Below, one piece after another: positions 13,660 to 21,758 of a stretch of DNA of 40,235 bases. Source of the stretch: a virus. The translations under genes and the position numbers were made by a program. How positions within the stretch are numbered: the first letter of the stretch is position 1; each line of letters begins with the position of its first letter. The DNA is taken from positions 1-40,235 of IMG/VR virus record IMGVR_UViG_3300009108_000022. The stretch is one strand, 5' to 3'. A model generated the notes under the pieces. The model saw only the letters and a program-made list of their open reading frames with translations. It searched no databases and was not told the DNA's origin.

Positions 13660-13964
13660 AAAAATTTGAAGCGCCCAGACCTTCTACCTTTGAGGATCAT
13701 GGAGATGGAACTTACAGTATAGTAACCCATCAAGATGTAGAACCTATCATAGAAGAAAATAAAAAATTCCTCAATGAATATGGTGATAAACTGACTCCCG
13801 GTAAACAAGTACATGGTCATAAGGTAGCATCTATACCATTCACTGTATGGGAGCAATGGATGACCGATACAAACGGGGCTATAGAGAAAGACCCTAAATT
13901 GTTAAAGAAATATTTAAATAACCCTGACAATAAGTTTTTCAGGACAACACCATCGAGGCTATAA
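13656..13964 (+). CDS. Conserved head-region phage protein, 102 aa
   Basis: Function unknown. The layout (a short DGTYSIVTHQDVEPIIEENK strand-helix, then HKVASIPFTVWEQWM, then KKYLNNPDNKFFRTTPSRL at the end) matches a small protein repeatedly found near capsid and connector genes in phages. ATGA overlap with the oxygenase gene. The C-terminal F-R-T-x-P-x-R-L is the most conserved-looking part. Role in head completion is inferred from position. Confidence 0.78.
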   Translation: MKKFEAPRPSTFEDHGDGTYSIVTHQDVEPIIEENKKFLNEYGDKLTPGKQVHGHKVASIPFTVWEQWMTDTNGAIEKDPKLLKKYLNNPDNKFFRTTPSRL

Positions 13965-13966
13965 CT

Positions 13967-14056
13967 ATGTGGCTATACAATCCCGGTCAACCCGGAGCGA
14001 CACAAACCAACTACGCAATTCTAAACAACAGCGTTTACTTTATCGCCCGTAGATAA
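13967..14056 (+). CDS. Possible 29-aa peptide between head genes
   Basis: An ATG two bases after the previous stop opens a 29-codon frame: it starts MWLYNPGQPGATQTNYAILN and ends VYFIARR. Its TAA overlaps the ATG of the adaptor gene (TAATG), the same coupling used throughout this operon, and it exactly fills an otherwise empty 90-base gap. No Shine-Dalgarno of quality. The peptide is neither strongly hydrophobic nor charged. Real but tiny gene, or a translated bridge that keeps ribosomes moving to the adaptor. Confidence 0.45.
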   Translation: MWLYNPGQPGATQTNYAILNNSVYFIARR

Positions 14057-14679
14057 TGGCAATTTCGACGTACACAGAACTGCAAACTGCGGTAGCTAAC
14101 TGGCTTGATAGGGATGACCTATCTGCTAGAATACCTGAGTTTATTACATTAACGGAAGCAAGATTTAATAGGCTGCTTCGCATCAGAGCTATGGAAGCTG
14201 AAGCAACACAGCTTTTATCGGCGGGAACGAGAGAATATAATTTACCTACCGATTACTTGCAGATGAGGACTGTGCATTTAACGACTGATCCAATAACGCC
14301 ATTAAGTTATATTACCCCTGAAATAATGGACAGGATATGGTCAGGAAGCACACAAGGGAGGCCAGCTAACTACACCATCAAGATAGGTAAGGTGTCGTTA
14401 GGCCCAGCACCTGACTCTGCTGATACGATGAAATTCCTTTATTACAAAAAAGTTCCAGCTTTAAGCGGTTCTGTAGCGACTAATAATATATTGACTGATA
14501 ACCCTGATATCTATTTGTATGGATCACTTCTGGAAGCAGAGCCTTTCCTGATGAATGACCAGAGGGTTCAACTATGGGCTACTGCTTTCCAACAGTCAAT
14601 CTCAGACATACAAACACAGGATGAAAAGGATCGTCATTCAGGTGATCTTAGAATCTTGAATACAGGTGGGTACTTCTAA
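14056..14679 (+). CDS. Head-to-tail adaptor protein (phage adaptor, DUF6682-like)
   Basis: Ring protein expected to dock below the portal and carry the tail nozzle. The opening STYTELQTAVANWLDRDDLS followed by IPEFITLTEARFNRLLRIR is characteristic of this adaptor family, as are REYNLPTDYLQM and the C-terminal helix with WATAFQQSISDIQTQDE. 207 residues, the usual length. TAATG overlap with the fibre gene that follows. Confidence 0.88.
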   Translation: MAISTYTELQTAVANWLDRDDLSARIPEFITLTEARFNRLLRIRAMEAEATQLLSAGTREYNLPTDYLQMRTVHLTTDPITPLSYITPEIMDRIWSGSTQGRPANYTIKIGKVSLGPAPDSADTMKFLYYKKVPALSGSVATNNILTDNPDIYLYGSLLEAEPFLMNDQRVQLWATAFQQSISDIQTQDEKDRHSGDLRILNTGGYF

Positions 14680-15845
14680 TGGCTTTAGAATCTGGCAATT
14701 ATCTCAATAATCTAGTAAAAACAAACCCAACAGCGGCTGATCCAGTATCAGAGGGTGAGGATCATCTTCAGCTTATCAAGAAGGTTTTGCAGCAGTCTTT
14801 CCCGTCTGTTAATCAGGGAACAAATGTAATACATGCTTCTTCTACGGCCCCATCATTAATAGTTGCCGATGGTACGCATAAAGGCTCTCAGGGCTTATTA
14901 TGGTATGATACCTCTACGAATACCCTAAAGATAAATAACTCAACAACTGCTGTTGCTAACTGGGTAACATTGGCGGTTAGCCCAGACACCAGTAATTCTG
15001 TAGACGTAAATGCGGGAACGATTGACGGTGCAGTTATTGGCGGAACTACACCAGCAGCGGTAACAGGCACTACACTAAAAGGTGATACCAGTCTAGAGTT
15101 AGCTACTGGAGCAACGGTAACAGGTATTGATAATGGTGCGTTAGGATCGAGTGCAACGCTACTGGCTACTCAGGGCGCTATAAAGACCTATGTAGATGCC
15201 CAGATAACCGCTGAAGATTTAGACTTTGAGGGAGATAGCGGTACAGGTTCGATAGACTTAGACAGTCAGACATTAGACATAGCTGGTGGCGCTAGTATTA
15301 CCACAAGCGCATCAGGGCAAACATTAACTGTAGCCGCTGATGATGCAACCACTTCAGCTAAAGGTGTAGCATCTTTTGACTCTAATCATTTCGATGTAAC
15401 GTCTGGCGCGGTATCCATAAAAGCCGACAGTATTGATGATACCTTGATTGACTTTGGCACTGGAACCAATCAGGTAAGCACGGCAGATGTACCGGAGCAG
15501 ACTAATCTTTACTACACAGATGGTAGAGCAGATGGAAGGATAGCGGCAGCAGATGTTGGCGATCTTAATAACGTAGACACCACTGGTGTTGCTGACGATG
15601 ACATTCTGAAGTATGACTCTGCTAGTGGCACTTTCAAAGTAGAGGCTGACAGAATAGCGAACCACCTTACAACTAAAGGTGACTTGCTTGCGTTCTCTAC
15701 TGAAGAGACAAGGATGGGGGTTGGTACAGACACTTACATATTAACAGCGGATTCATCTGCAACTCACGGGTTTGCGTGGACTGCCCCAGCAGCCGCTGGC
15801 GACCCTGCTGGCACCGCAGTCGCAATGGCAATTGCTTTAGGTTAG
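14679..15845 (+). CDS. Tail fibre protein with virion-attachment N-terminus, 388 aa
   Basis: Probable receptor-binding fibre. The N-terminus NYLNNLVKTNPTAADPVSEG followed by EDHLQLIKKVLQQSFP is the standard attachment module of many short-tailed phage fibres. The rest is Thr/Ser/Gly/Asp-rich repetitive beta-structure, including TSAKGVASFDSNHFDVTSGA and QTNLYYTDGRADGRIAAA, both common in fibre shafts. It ends in a short Ala-rich tail (AVAMAIALG) rather than a chaperone domain. First gene of a tandem fibre array that runs to 22040. Confidence 0.85.
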   Translation: MALESGNYLNNLVKTNPTAADPVSEGEDHLQLIKKVLQQSFPSVNQGTNVIHASSTAPSLIVADGTHKGSQGLLWYDTSTNTLKINNSTTAVANWVTLAVSPDTSNSVDVNAGTIDGAVIGGTTPAAVTGTTLKGDTSLELATGATVTGIDNGALGSSATLLATQGAIKTYVDAQITAEDLDFEGDSGTGSIDLDSQTLDIAGGASITTSASGQTLTVAADDATTSAKGVASFDSNHFDVTSGAVSIKADSIDDTLIDFGTGTNQVSTADVPEQTNLYYTDGRADGRIAAADVGDLNNVDTTGVADDDILKYDSASGTFKVEADRIANHLTTKGDLLAFSTEETRMGVGTDTYILTADSSATHGFAWTAPAAAGDPAGTAVAMAIALG

Positions 15846-15854
15846 GAGAAAATA

Positions 15855-16193
15855 ATGGCTAACGCATTTAAAAACAAAGCTAAAACACTGACTAATGATA
15901 CATTATCCACAGTGTTTACGGCGCACACATCTGGGGCAGCGGAGACAGTTATACACAGCCTGACTGTATGTAACACAGGAACGGCTGGAACGATCAACGC
16001 AGACATAGTGGTTACTGATTCAAGCCCTTCAGCAAGTTACTACATTGCTAAAGTGGCTCCAGTTCCAGAAGGTAGTTCTCTTGTATTTGCTGACATCAAA
16101 TTAAATCTAGAATCTGGAGACATACTAAAAGCTAAGTCTTCTCATGCTAGTGGACACTTGGATGTATTCGCTTCGGTGCTTGAGATAACATAA
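15855..16193 (+). CDS. Small virion/tail-associated beta protein, 112 aa
   Basis: Not named, but of a kind often found in aquatic phage structural clusters: a single beta-sandwich-like domain (TVFTAHTSGAAETVIHSLTV, GTINADIVVTDSS, YYIAKVAPVPEGSSLVFAD, then DILKAKSSHASGHLDVFAS). AGGAG lies 7 bases upstream of the ATG; the stop overlaps the next start (TAATG). Probably a head decoration or fibre-associated protein; the sequence cannot separate these. Confidence 0.75.
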   Translation: MANAFKNKAKTLTNDTLSTVFTAHTSGAAETVIHSLTVCNTGTAGTINADIVVTDSSPSASYYIAKVAPVPEGSSLVFADIKLNLESGDILKAKSSHASGHLDVFASVLEIT

Positions 16194-17224
16194 TGGCCTA
16201 TCTAGGAAAATACGAAACAAGGACTGCAAACTTTAAGGTATATACCAGTAGCACGGCTACTGCTACGCATACCTTATCGTGGACACCGACGAGCAAGCAA
16301 AGTCTTCGTATTACCATTAATGGTGTTGTCCAGCAAGACGATGCGTTTAGCCTTACAGGTAATACAGTAACATTAGATGCTGCAATCTTATCGACTGATG
16401 TTCTGGAGATTGTTGGTGTAAATGAATTAGGCGGACAAGTCCTAGTCCCTGCTGACGGAAGCATTCAAGCGGGTAAGTTAGCTTCTAACGCAGTCACCAC
16501 TGCAAAGATTGAAGATAATGCTGTAACCCTAGCTAAGATGGCAGATGGCACTCAGGGTGGAGTAATTCATTACGGTGCCGCTGGCGCTCCTGTAGAACTT
16601 GCCGCTGGAACTGATGGTTATTTCTTAAAGACTCAAGGTGCTGGTGCTAATCCAGCATGGGCCGCAGTATCAACAACATCAGATATTGAGTTGTTGAATA
16701 CTTACGAACCTAGTGGCGTTGCAGAGGTAGTAGTTGATACAGCATCTTATTTTTCTAGCACATACAAAGGACTCAAGTTTAAGTTCATAAACATGCACCC
16801 TGTTACAGATAACGTGCATTTGAGATTCCAACTGGGTATAGGAGCCACACCTGTATACACGGGTGCTAATTTTTATACAAACTTTGGAATTATGCAAAGT
16901 AATGGTAGTACCAACTGGTGGCAATATGAATCATCTTATGGAGGTTCTGGAAACTGGGCAAGTAACTTTGCCACTCTATTTAAGGAAATAGGTAATGACA
17001 CTGATGAAAGTGTTGGTGGGGAATTAGAACTTTTCAATCCCGGTTCAAGCACGTTTGAAACAGTTTATCAAAGCCTGTGTAGTGGGCATCTTTATCACGA
17101 CTATATGCTGACTTGTTTTGGTGGTGGGGGCTACAATGTGTCAGACGCAATAACTGGTATTCGATTTTACTTTAATAGCGGAAATATAGACTCAGGCATC
17201 ATAAAGGTTTATGGGTTACGATAA
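16193..17224 (+). CDS. Tail fibre/adhesin with short attachment domain, 343 aa
   Basis: N-terminal domain (1-80) has the pattern YLGKYETR...VYTSSTATATHTLSW... RITINGVVQQDDAFSL... DVLEIVGVNELG, shared with the gene at 19049. A linker with NAVTTAKIEDNAVTLAKMAD follows, then YFLKTQGAGANPAWA. The C-terminal domain (about 165-343) ends GIRFYFNSGNIDSGIIKVYG followed by LR. That C-terminal domain is homologous in layout to the 20082-20810 protein (ends STGNIATGTFQLWGYK). A modular receptor-binding protein. Confidence 0.8.
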   Translation: MAYLGKYETRTANFKVYTSSTATATHTLSWTPTSKQSLRITINGVVQQDDAFSLTGNTVTLDAAILSTDVLEIVGVNELGGQVLVPADGSIQAGKLASNAVTTAKIEDNAVTLAKMADGTQGGVIHYGAAGAPVELAAGTDGYFLKTQGAGANPAWAAVSTTSDIELLNTYEPSGVAEVVVDTASYFSSTYKGLKFKFINMHPVTDNVHLRFQLGIGATPVYTGANFYTNFGIMQSNGSTNWWQYESSYGGSGNWASNFATLFKEIGNDTDESVGGELELFNPGSSTFETVYQSLCSGHLYHDYMLTCFGGGGYNVSDAITGIRFYFNSGNIDSGIIKVYGLR

Positions 17225-17484
17225 TGGCGAGAACTAAATTACTTAATGGCGAGGTTGTTGCGTTAACTGCGGAAGAAGAAGCGGCAAGAGATGCAGAAGA
17301 ATCACAAGCTGCTGTAGAGAAGGCCGCACATGATGCCGATCATTCTTGGAAGCGATTATTAGAATACCCATCAATAGATGAACTAATCATAGCTCTCTGG
17401 GAGGGTGTAGTAGAAGAGCGCATGGCAGCAGTCACTAAACTAGAGGCGAAGAGACAAGCTGTTAAACTCAAGTATCCTAAGTGA
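17224..17484 (+). CDS. Small fibre-associated protein, paralogue of 20810-21022 at its N-terminus, 86 aa
   Basis: Begins MARTKLLNGEVVALTAEEEA, nearly the same as MARTKMVNGEVIPFTPEEEL at 20810, followed by an Ala/Glu-rich helix. The C-terminal YPSIDELIIALWEGVV resembles the Y-P-S-I-x-x-x-(L/I)-I-A-L-W motif of small phage tail proteins that accompany fibres. Probably an assembly helper or adaptor for the preceding fibre. Coupled by TAATG at 17224. Confidence 0.72.
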   Translation: MARTKLLNGEVVALTAEEEAARDAEESQAAVEKAAHDADHSWKRLLEYPSIDELIIALWEGVVEERMAAVTKLEAKRQAVKLKYPK

Positions 17485-17645
17485 GTTTCATAGTTGGAAT
17501 CGCAAGGATAGCCCATTGGTTTCTTATCCCGTTTATAGTCGTATGGATGAGCATAGCACCAGATGAAATGCTGCCTAACTGCTTAACAGAAGCGAAGGCA
17601 CACATCGCAGATAAATTTAGAGGATCGTACTTTGGCACTAACTAA
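17481..17645 (+). CDS. Single-pass membrane miniprotein inside the fibre array, 54 aa
   Basis: GTG start in a GTGA overlap with the previous stop (17481-17484), reading SFIVGIARIAHWFLIPFIVV and WMSIAPDE, then a polar tail with one Cys (LPNCLTEAKAHIADKFRGSY). One clear hydrophobic segment (about 2-24). Its stop lies 11 bases inside the next gene. It fills a gap of about 150 bases that would otherwise be unexplained in a region without gaps. Holin-like or membrane anchor are possible; no known family recognised. Confidence 0.6.
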   Translation: MSFIVGIARIAHWFLIPFIVVWMSIAPDEMLPNCLTEAKAHIADKFRGSYFGTN

Positions 17646-18345
17646 AATTGAAAAATCAAACGTAGCAGATGATGCAATTGACATTGCTCAACTAGGTGCT
17701 ACTGGAACCGCCGATGCAACGACGTTCCTTAGGGGGGATAATTCTTGGGCTTCCGCTGCCGCTGGATTTGCTGCTGTTACCTTCTACACAAACACATCAG
17801 GCGATACTTGGTCTAAATCTACGAATAATCCAACAAAAATAGTTGTTGAGGTTATTGGGGGAGGTGGTGGTTCTGGCGCGGGTGCGGGTTCAGGTGGATC
17901 AGGAGGCGCGGGATCGTATGGGATAGCGTTTATAGATGTTTCTACTGTAACTACAGCAACCGTCACCGTTGGTGCTGGTGGAACTGCTGGTTCTTCTGGC
18001 GCGGGAGGAACTGGTGGTACATCTAAGTTTACCTATGCAACTGGTACAGGATCTTTTACAGAAATGGAATGCCCGGGCGGAAATGGCGGTGGTCATGCAA
18101 ATCATACAGGTGGCTCGACAACAGCAACCCCTACAGGGCCGACAAATGGAGTATATATTGCTGGAAATGGGGGTGGTGGCGCATCTAACTCTGGAGGCGT
18201 AAGTCATGGATATGGCGCATCCCAAGTTGGCGGATATACATATAACTACGCTACAGGTTATGGATCAGCAAATGCAAGTACAGGTTCTGCTACAACTGGC
18301 AGGGCTGGCAATCAAGGAATGGTTGTTGTTTGGGAGTACAAATAA
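17632..18345 (+). CDS. Glycine-rich fibre-tip/adhesin protein A, 237 aa
   Basis: Starts with TTG (MALTKIEKSNVADDAIDIAQ), followed by an attachment segment ATTFLRGDNSWASAAAGF (about 29-46). Then comes a long Gly/Ser/Thr-rich domain with polyglycine runs (VVEVIGGGGGSGAGAGSGGS, GGNGGGHANHTGGS, GNGGGGASNSGG), ending GMVVVWEYK. Gly-rich domains of this kind form stacked polyglycine helices in phage adhesins; receptor specificity would lie in the loops. One of three paralogues (with 18345 and 21025) sharing the SWAS(A)AAGF block and the terminal (E)YK. Confidence 0.8.
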   Translation: MALTKIEKSNVADDAIDIAQLGATGTADATTFLRGDNSWASAAAGFAAVTFYTNTSGDTWSKSTNNPTKIVVEVIGGGGGSGAGAGSGGSGGAGSYGIAFIDVSTVTTATVTVGAGGTAGSSGAGGTGGTSKFTYATGTGSFTEMECPGGNGGGHANHTGGSTTATPTGPTNGVYIAGNGGGGASNSGGVSHGYGASQVGGYTYNYATGYGSANASTGSATTGRAGNQGMVVVWEYK

Positions 18346-19049
18346 TGGCATTAACTAAAGTAGACAAAACAGTCATAGAAGCCACTGGAACAGCGAGTGC
18401 GACTACATTCCTACGGGGCGATGGATCATGGGCTAGTGCTTCTGCTGGATTTCACCGTCAAGTCGTATACACGTCAAGTAGTTCTGCTGGCGGGTATTCT
18501 CCAGATACAGATGTTACAAAAATTGTAGTCGAAGTTTTAGGTGCTGGAGGTGGTGGATCACATTACTCTGCTCATGGCCCTGCGGTGAATAGTGGCGCTG
18601 GAGGGGGTTATGTTAGGAAGACACTTACTGTTGTAGACACCGACACAATGACAGTAACGATTGGCGCGGGTGGAACTGGTGGTGGATCAAACGCCAGTGG
18701 CGCAAATGGTGGAGATACAACTTTTGCTAGTGTATCAGGAACTAGTTTTACCACCCTTACGGCAGGTGGTGGCGGAGGAGGAACGGTGACCGACTATACG
18801 CCGGGAACATCTGGTACGGCGACTGGTGGCGATCTAAACATTGTAGGAGCGCCCGGAAGAACGCAGAACGCTGGCGGAGCAGAGGGTGGTAGTTCTCCCT
18901 ACGGTTATGGTGGTTCAACAAGTGCCACCGGGATAACAATTCCGGTAGAAAGTGGTACGGGTTATGGTGCAGGAGGTGGTGGCGCTTCTGATTCAGGTAC
19001 TACTGGAAGCGGCGCACCGGGTCTGTGCATTATCACGGAGTACAAATAA
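18345..19049 (+). CDS. Glycine-rich fibre-tip/adhesin protein B, 234 aa
   Basis: Start at the ATG of a TAATG overlap (MALTKVDKTVIEATGTASAT), although the frame is open 15 bases further upstream. It shares TTFLRGDGSWASASAGF with protein A and TFASVSGTSFTTLTAGGGGG with protein C at 21025. The Gly-rich domain spans about 65-225 and the end is GLCIITEYK. Likely a variant receptor-binding tip produced by duplication. Confidence 0.8.
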   Translation: MALTKVDKTVIEATGTASATTFLRGDGSWASASAGFHRQVVYTSSSSAGGYSPDTDVTKIVVEVLGAGGGGSHYSAHGPAVNSGAGGGYVRKTLTVVDTDTMTVTIGAGGTGGGSNASGANGGDTTFASVSGTSFTTLTAGGGGGGTVTDYTPGTSGTATGGDLNIVGAPGRTQNAGGAEGGSSPYGYGGSTSATGITIPVESGTGYGAGGGGASDSGTTGSGAPGLCIITEYK

Positions 19050-19477
19050 TGAGTTATCTAGGGAACGAGCCAAGATTCGGTACATATCCTGTACAGTTAA
19101 TCACTCCTAATGGTGTTGATTCAACCTTTACACTGAATGAATCTCCAACTTCAGAAGCATCGATCATCGTCACGATTGATGGAGTAAAGCAACAGACAGA
19201 TGCTTATAGCGTAAGCGGTACGACATTAGACTTTGCTGGCACTGTTCCTGCATCGACTACTCAGATAGAGGTTGTCTACTTAGGGTTGGCTTCTGACGGA
19301 ATCCCAACAGTAGACCAGACGCTAGGTACTAATGCGCTTATGAGAACTAACGCCCAGACCATCAACGAAGACATCACTATAGGCGCTACGACTAACGCAG
19401 TCAGTGGCGGACCTATTACTATAGCAGACACCAGAACAGTGACGATAACTACTGGTGGTAACTGGAGCGTCGTATGA
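19049..19477 (+). CDS. Short fibre attachment protein, 142 aa
   Basis: Starts at the TAATG junction (MSYLGNEPRFGTYPVQLITP). It is an N-terminal domain like that of the 16193 fibre (YLGxE..., TIDGVKQQTDAYSVSGTTLD, TQIEVVYLGLASDGIPTVDQ), then a short linker and no large C-terminal domain. It looks like a stand-alone attachment domain, possibly forming a heteromeric fibre with the next genes. ATGA overlap with the following gene. Confidence 0.75.
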   Translation: MSYLGNEPRFGTYPVQLITPNGVDSTFTLNESPTSEASIIVTIDGVKQQTDAYSVSGTTLDFAGTVPASTTQIEVVYLGLASDGIPTVDQTLGTNALMRTNAQTINEDITIGATTNAVSGGPITIADTRTVTITTGGNWSVV

Positions 19478-20082
19478 GTACATTAAAAGTCAACAAGCTA
19501 CAGAAGACTGTAAGCGGAGCGGCTACATTCACACTACCTACTGATGATGGAACTGCTGGACAGTATTTAAAAACTGATGGCGATGGAAACTTAACTTGGG
19601 GTACGCCACCAGACCAAAAGATAACCAATGCAAGCACTTGGAGATTGACTGCTACTTTAACGAATACAGCAGCAACTATCAGTTCTGATTTAGAGGCAGT
19701 AGATGCGCCAGACGGGTTTGCTAGTTTGGGCGATCCTATGACTGTAGATACAGGTATCTTCACATTCCCCACGACAGGGATATGGCAGATACGCGGACAC
19801 TTTTATTATTGGCAAAACGGAAACGGCGGTAGTTATTATGGAACGGGCCACCTTTGGACAACTATTAATAACAGCACCTATGTAGAAGCGGCTCAATGTA
19901 GAACAAGTGATTATTACAGTTCTTATGGTTCTATGACGGTAGATTATCTTTTTGATGTAACAGACACATCGCAACGAAAGTGTAAATTTGCTATTACACA
20001 AGGGAACTCTGCTGGACAACTTATAGGTGATACCAACATCAACAAAACGTATTTTACATTTGTCAGATTGGCGGATACATAA
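19474..20082 (+). CDS. Fibre protein with C1q/TNF-like jelly-roll C-terminal domain, 202 aa
   Basis: N-terminal 45 residues form a linker (STLKVNKLQKTVSGAATFTL, then GQYLKTDGDGNLTWGTPP). The C-terminal domain (about 50-202) has the strand pattern of small C1q/TNF-like trimeric heads (GIFTFPTTGIWQIRGHFYYW, MTVDYLFDVTDTSQRKCKFA, TYFTFVRLADT). Such heads are common receptor-binding tips. The fold call rests on sequence pattern only. Confidence 0.75.
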   Translation: MSTLKVNKLQKTVSGAATFTLPTDDGTAGQYLKTDGDGNLTWGTPPDQKITNASTWRLTATLTNTAATISSDLEAVDAPDGFASLGDPMTVDTGIFTFPTTGIWQIRGHFYYWQNGNGGSYYGTGHLWTTINNSTYVEAAQCRTSDYYSSYGSMTVDYLFDVTDTSQRKCKFAITQGNSAGQLIGDTNINKTYFTFVRLADT

Positions 20083-20810
20083 TGGCATCAAAAATAATAG
20101 TAGATCAAGTTCAAAAATCAGGCGGTACTGCCTTTACGCTTCCTAGTGCTGACGGAAGTAATAAGTCCGCAGTAATAACGGATGGTTCTGGTGCATTATC
20201 TTTTGCCACAGGAACACCAAGCGCGTCGAACTATCTTAGGGGCGATGGCACATGGAATGCTCCTGCTGAGTTTGACAGTATCTCTCTACTCTCATCTCAA
20301 GACGCTTCTACTTCTGCAAGCGTAAATTTTGATAATACACTCATTACATCAACATACAAGACTTACGAGTTAAGGTTTTTCAATGTCGTATCTGTAGATG
20401 ATGGGATTAATCTCAGGGTCAGGTTTAGCGATGATAATGGCTCGTCATTTTCTTCTTACCATACGGCTGGTTACGACGGAGCATACACTGGAGCAAGCGG
20501 TGCAGGTGCTGGTTACGACACAGCAAATGACGTTGTTGGGCAAGACTATATGAACGTAGCTAAGAATTCTTCGTGGGATGCTGGTGACTCTATCGGCGGT
20601 ACCATTTGGATTCAAGACCCAACAAATGCATCATTCATAACAACGTATCAATTTCTCACGTCAAATATCTCGCATGATGGAACTCCATACGTTTATCAAC
20701 TATGGGGTGGCGGCATGTGGGACAACCGAAGCGCTGTAAATTATATTCGGTTTTATATGTCAACAGGAAATATTGCTACAGGAACATTTCAGCTGTGGGG
20801 GTATAAATAA
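20082..20810 (+). CDS. Tail fibre/adhesin, paralogue of the 16193 C-terminal domain, 242 aa
   Basis: Linker with TAFTLPSADGSN and NYLRGDGTWNAPAEF, then a beta-rich domain (about 75-242) ending VNYIRFYMSTGNIATGTFQL followed by WGYK. The ending and strand order match the 343-residue fibre at 16193 (GIRFYFNSGNIDSGIIKVYG). TAATG at both ends. Another interchangeable receptor-binding module. Confidence 0.78.
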   Translation: MASKIIVDQVQKSGGTAFTLPSADGSNKSAVITDGSGALSFATGTPSASNYLRGDGTWNAPAEFDSISLLSSQDASTSASVNFDNTLITSTYKTYELRFFNVVSVDDGINLRVRFSDDNGSSFSSYHTAGYDGAYTGASGAGAGYDTANDVVGQDYMNVAKNSSWDAGDSIGGTIWIQDPTNASFITTYQFLTSNISHDGTPYVYQLWGGGMWDNRSAVNYIRFYMSTGNIATGTFQLWGYK

Positions 20811-21022
20811 TGGCTAGAACGAAAATGGTCAACGGTGAAGTTATTCCGTTTACCCCAGAAGAAGAATTGGCACGAGACGCAGAAGAGGCGCAAGCCGTTG
20901 TCGAGAAAGAAGCAGAAGAGGCGGAGAAATCTGCCAGTCAGGAAAGATTAGCTTCTGCAAAAGAAAAGCTAGAGGGATTAGGTCTAACAACAGAAGAAGT
21001 TAAAACAGCTTTCGGGATATAA
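20810..21022 (+). CDS. Small helical fibre-associated protein, 70 aa
   Basis: N-terminus MARTKMVNGEVIPFTPEEEL is paralogous to 17224. The middle is a Glu/Ala helix. The C-terminus LEGLGLTTEEVKTAFGI is shared with the protein at 21759 (LAALGLSEEEISAAFGI). It is effectively a bridge between two small protein types. Probably assists assembly or attachment of the preceding fibre; inference. Confidence 0.72.
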   Translation: MARTKMVNGEVIPFTPEEELARDAEEAQAVVEKEAEEAEKSASQERLASAKEKLEGLGLTTEEVKTAFGI

Positions 21023-21024
21023 TT

Positions 21025-21750
21025 ATGGTCGGAACAGTAATAGCAAAAATTAAAGGCTCCTCTGCTGGTGATGACTATACGATGCCAGCATCAGATGGAT
21101 CGTCGGGTGAATTCTTAAAGACAGATGGTAGCGGAAACTTATCCTTTGCTAGTGCTGCTGCTGGGTTTCATCAAATGGTTGTTAAGACGGCTTCAGATAC
21201 AACCTATTCTCCTGACACTGGTGTAACTAAGTTACTCGTAGAAGTGCAGGGTGCTGGTGGTGGAAGTGGAGATACAACTGGCCCTACAGGTACATCATCA
21301 GGTGCTGGTGGTGGTTATGCAAGGGTGCAATTAACCGTAACAAGCGCCGATGTAATGAATGTTCAGATTGGCTCTGGTGGGCAAAATGCAACAACCACAG
21401 GAGGAACAGGTGGTGCTTCTTCTTTTGCAAGTGTATCAGGAACCTCTTTTACGACTATAACCGCAAACGGTGGCGCTGGTGGTGGGCTTACAACTCAAGG
21501 GGCTTCTGGCGGTTCAGCAACAGGTCCGGCTGGTGGTCTATATATTCCGGGTGGTTATGGAAGTATGGAAAACCAAAACTCTAGCGGTGGTCATAGTTGG
21601 TTTGGCTACGGCGGTATGTCAACAGGAACAGGGAATCCACAGACTAGAGATGGTGTTGGTTATGGTTCAGGAGCCTCGCAAGCTGCTGCGAGTACAGGTA
21701 TTGGTGCTGATGGCGCTGATGGTTTAGTAGTTATATGGGAATACAAATAG
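21025..21750 (+). CDS. Glycine-rich fibre-tip/adhesin protein C, 241 aa
   Basis: Linker GEFLKTDGSGNLSFASAAAG (residues about 30-49), then VTKLLVEVQGAGGGSGDTTG and a Gly-rich domain to the end (ADGLVVIWEYK). Shares the FASVSGTSFTT block with protein B at near-identical DNA level, a sign of duplication or recombination. Starts 3 bases after the previous stop. Confidence 0.8.
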   Translation: MVGTVIAKIKGSSAGDDYTMPASDGSSGEFLKTDGSGNLSFASAAAGFHQMVVKTASDTTYSPDTGVTKLLVEVQGAGGGSGDTTGPTGTSSGAGGGYARVQLTVTSADVMNVQIGSGGQNATTTGGTGGASSFASVSGTSFTTITANGGAGGGLTTQGASGGSATGPAGGLYIPGGYGSMENQNSSGGHSWFGYGGMSTGTGNPQTRDGVGYGSGASQAAASTGIGADGADGLVVIWEYK

Positions 21751-21758
21751 GAGGCCGA

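Noticed and set aside
17969-18202. Valine/leucine-rich plus-strand frame inside the Gly-rich adhesin gene
   Set aside because: Created by frame-shifted reading of GGT/GGC glycine codons; same effect at 21470-21727 and on the opposite strand at 17899-18225.
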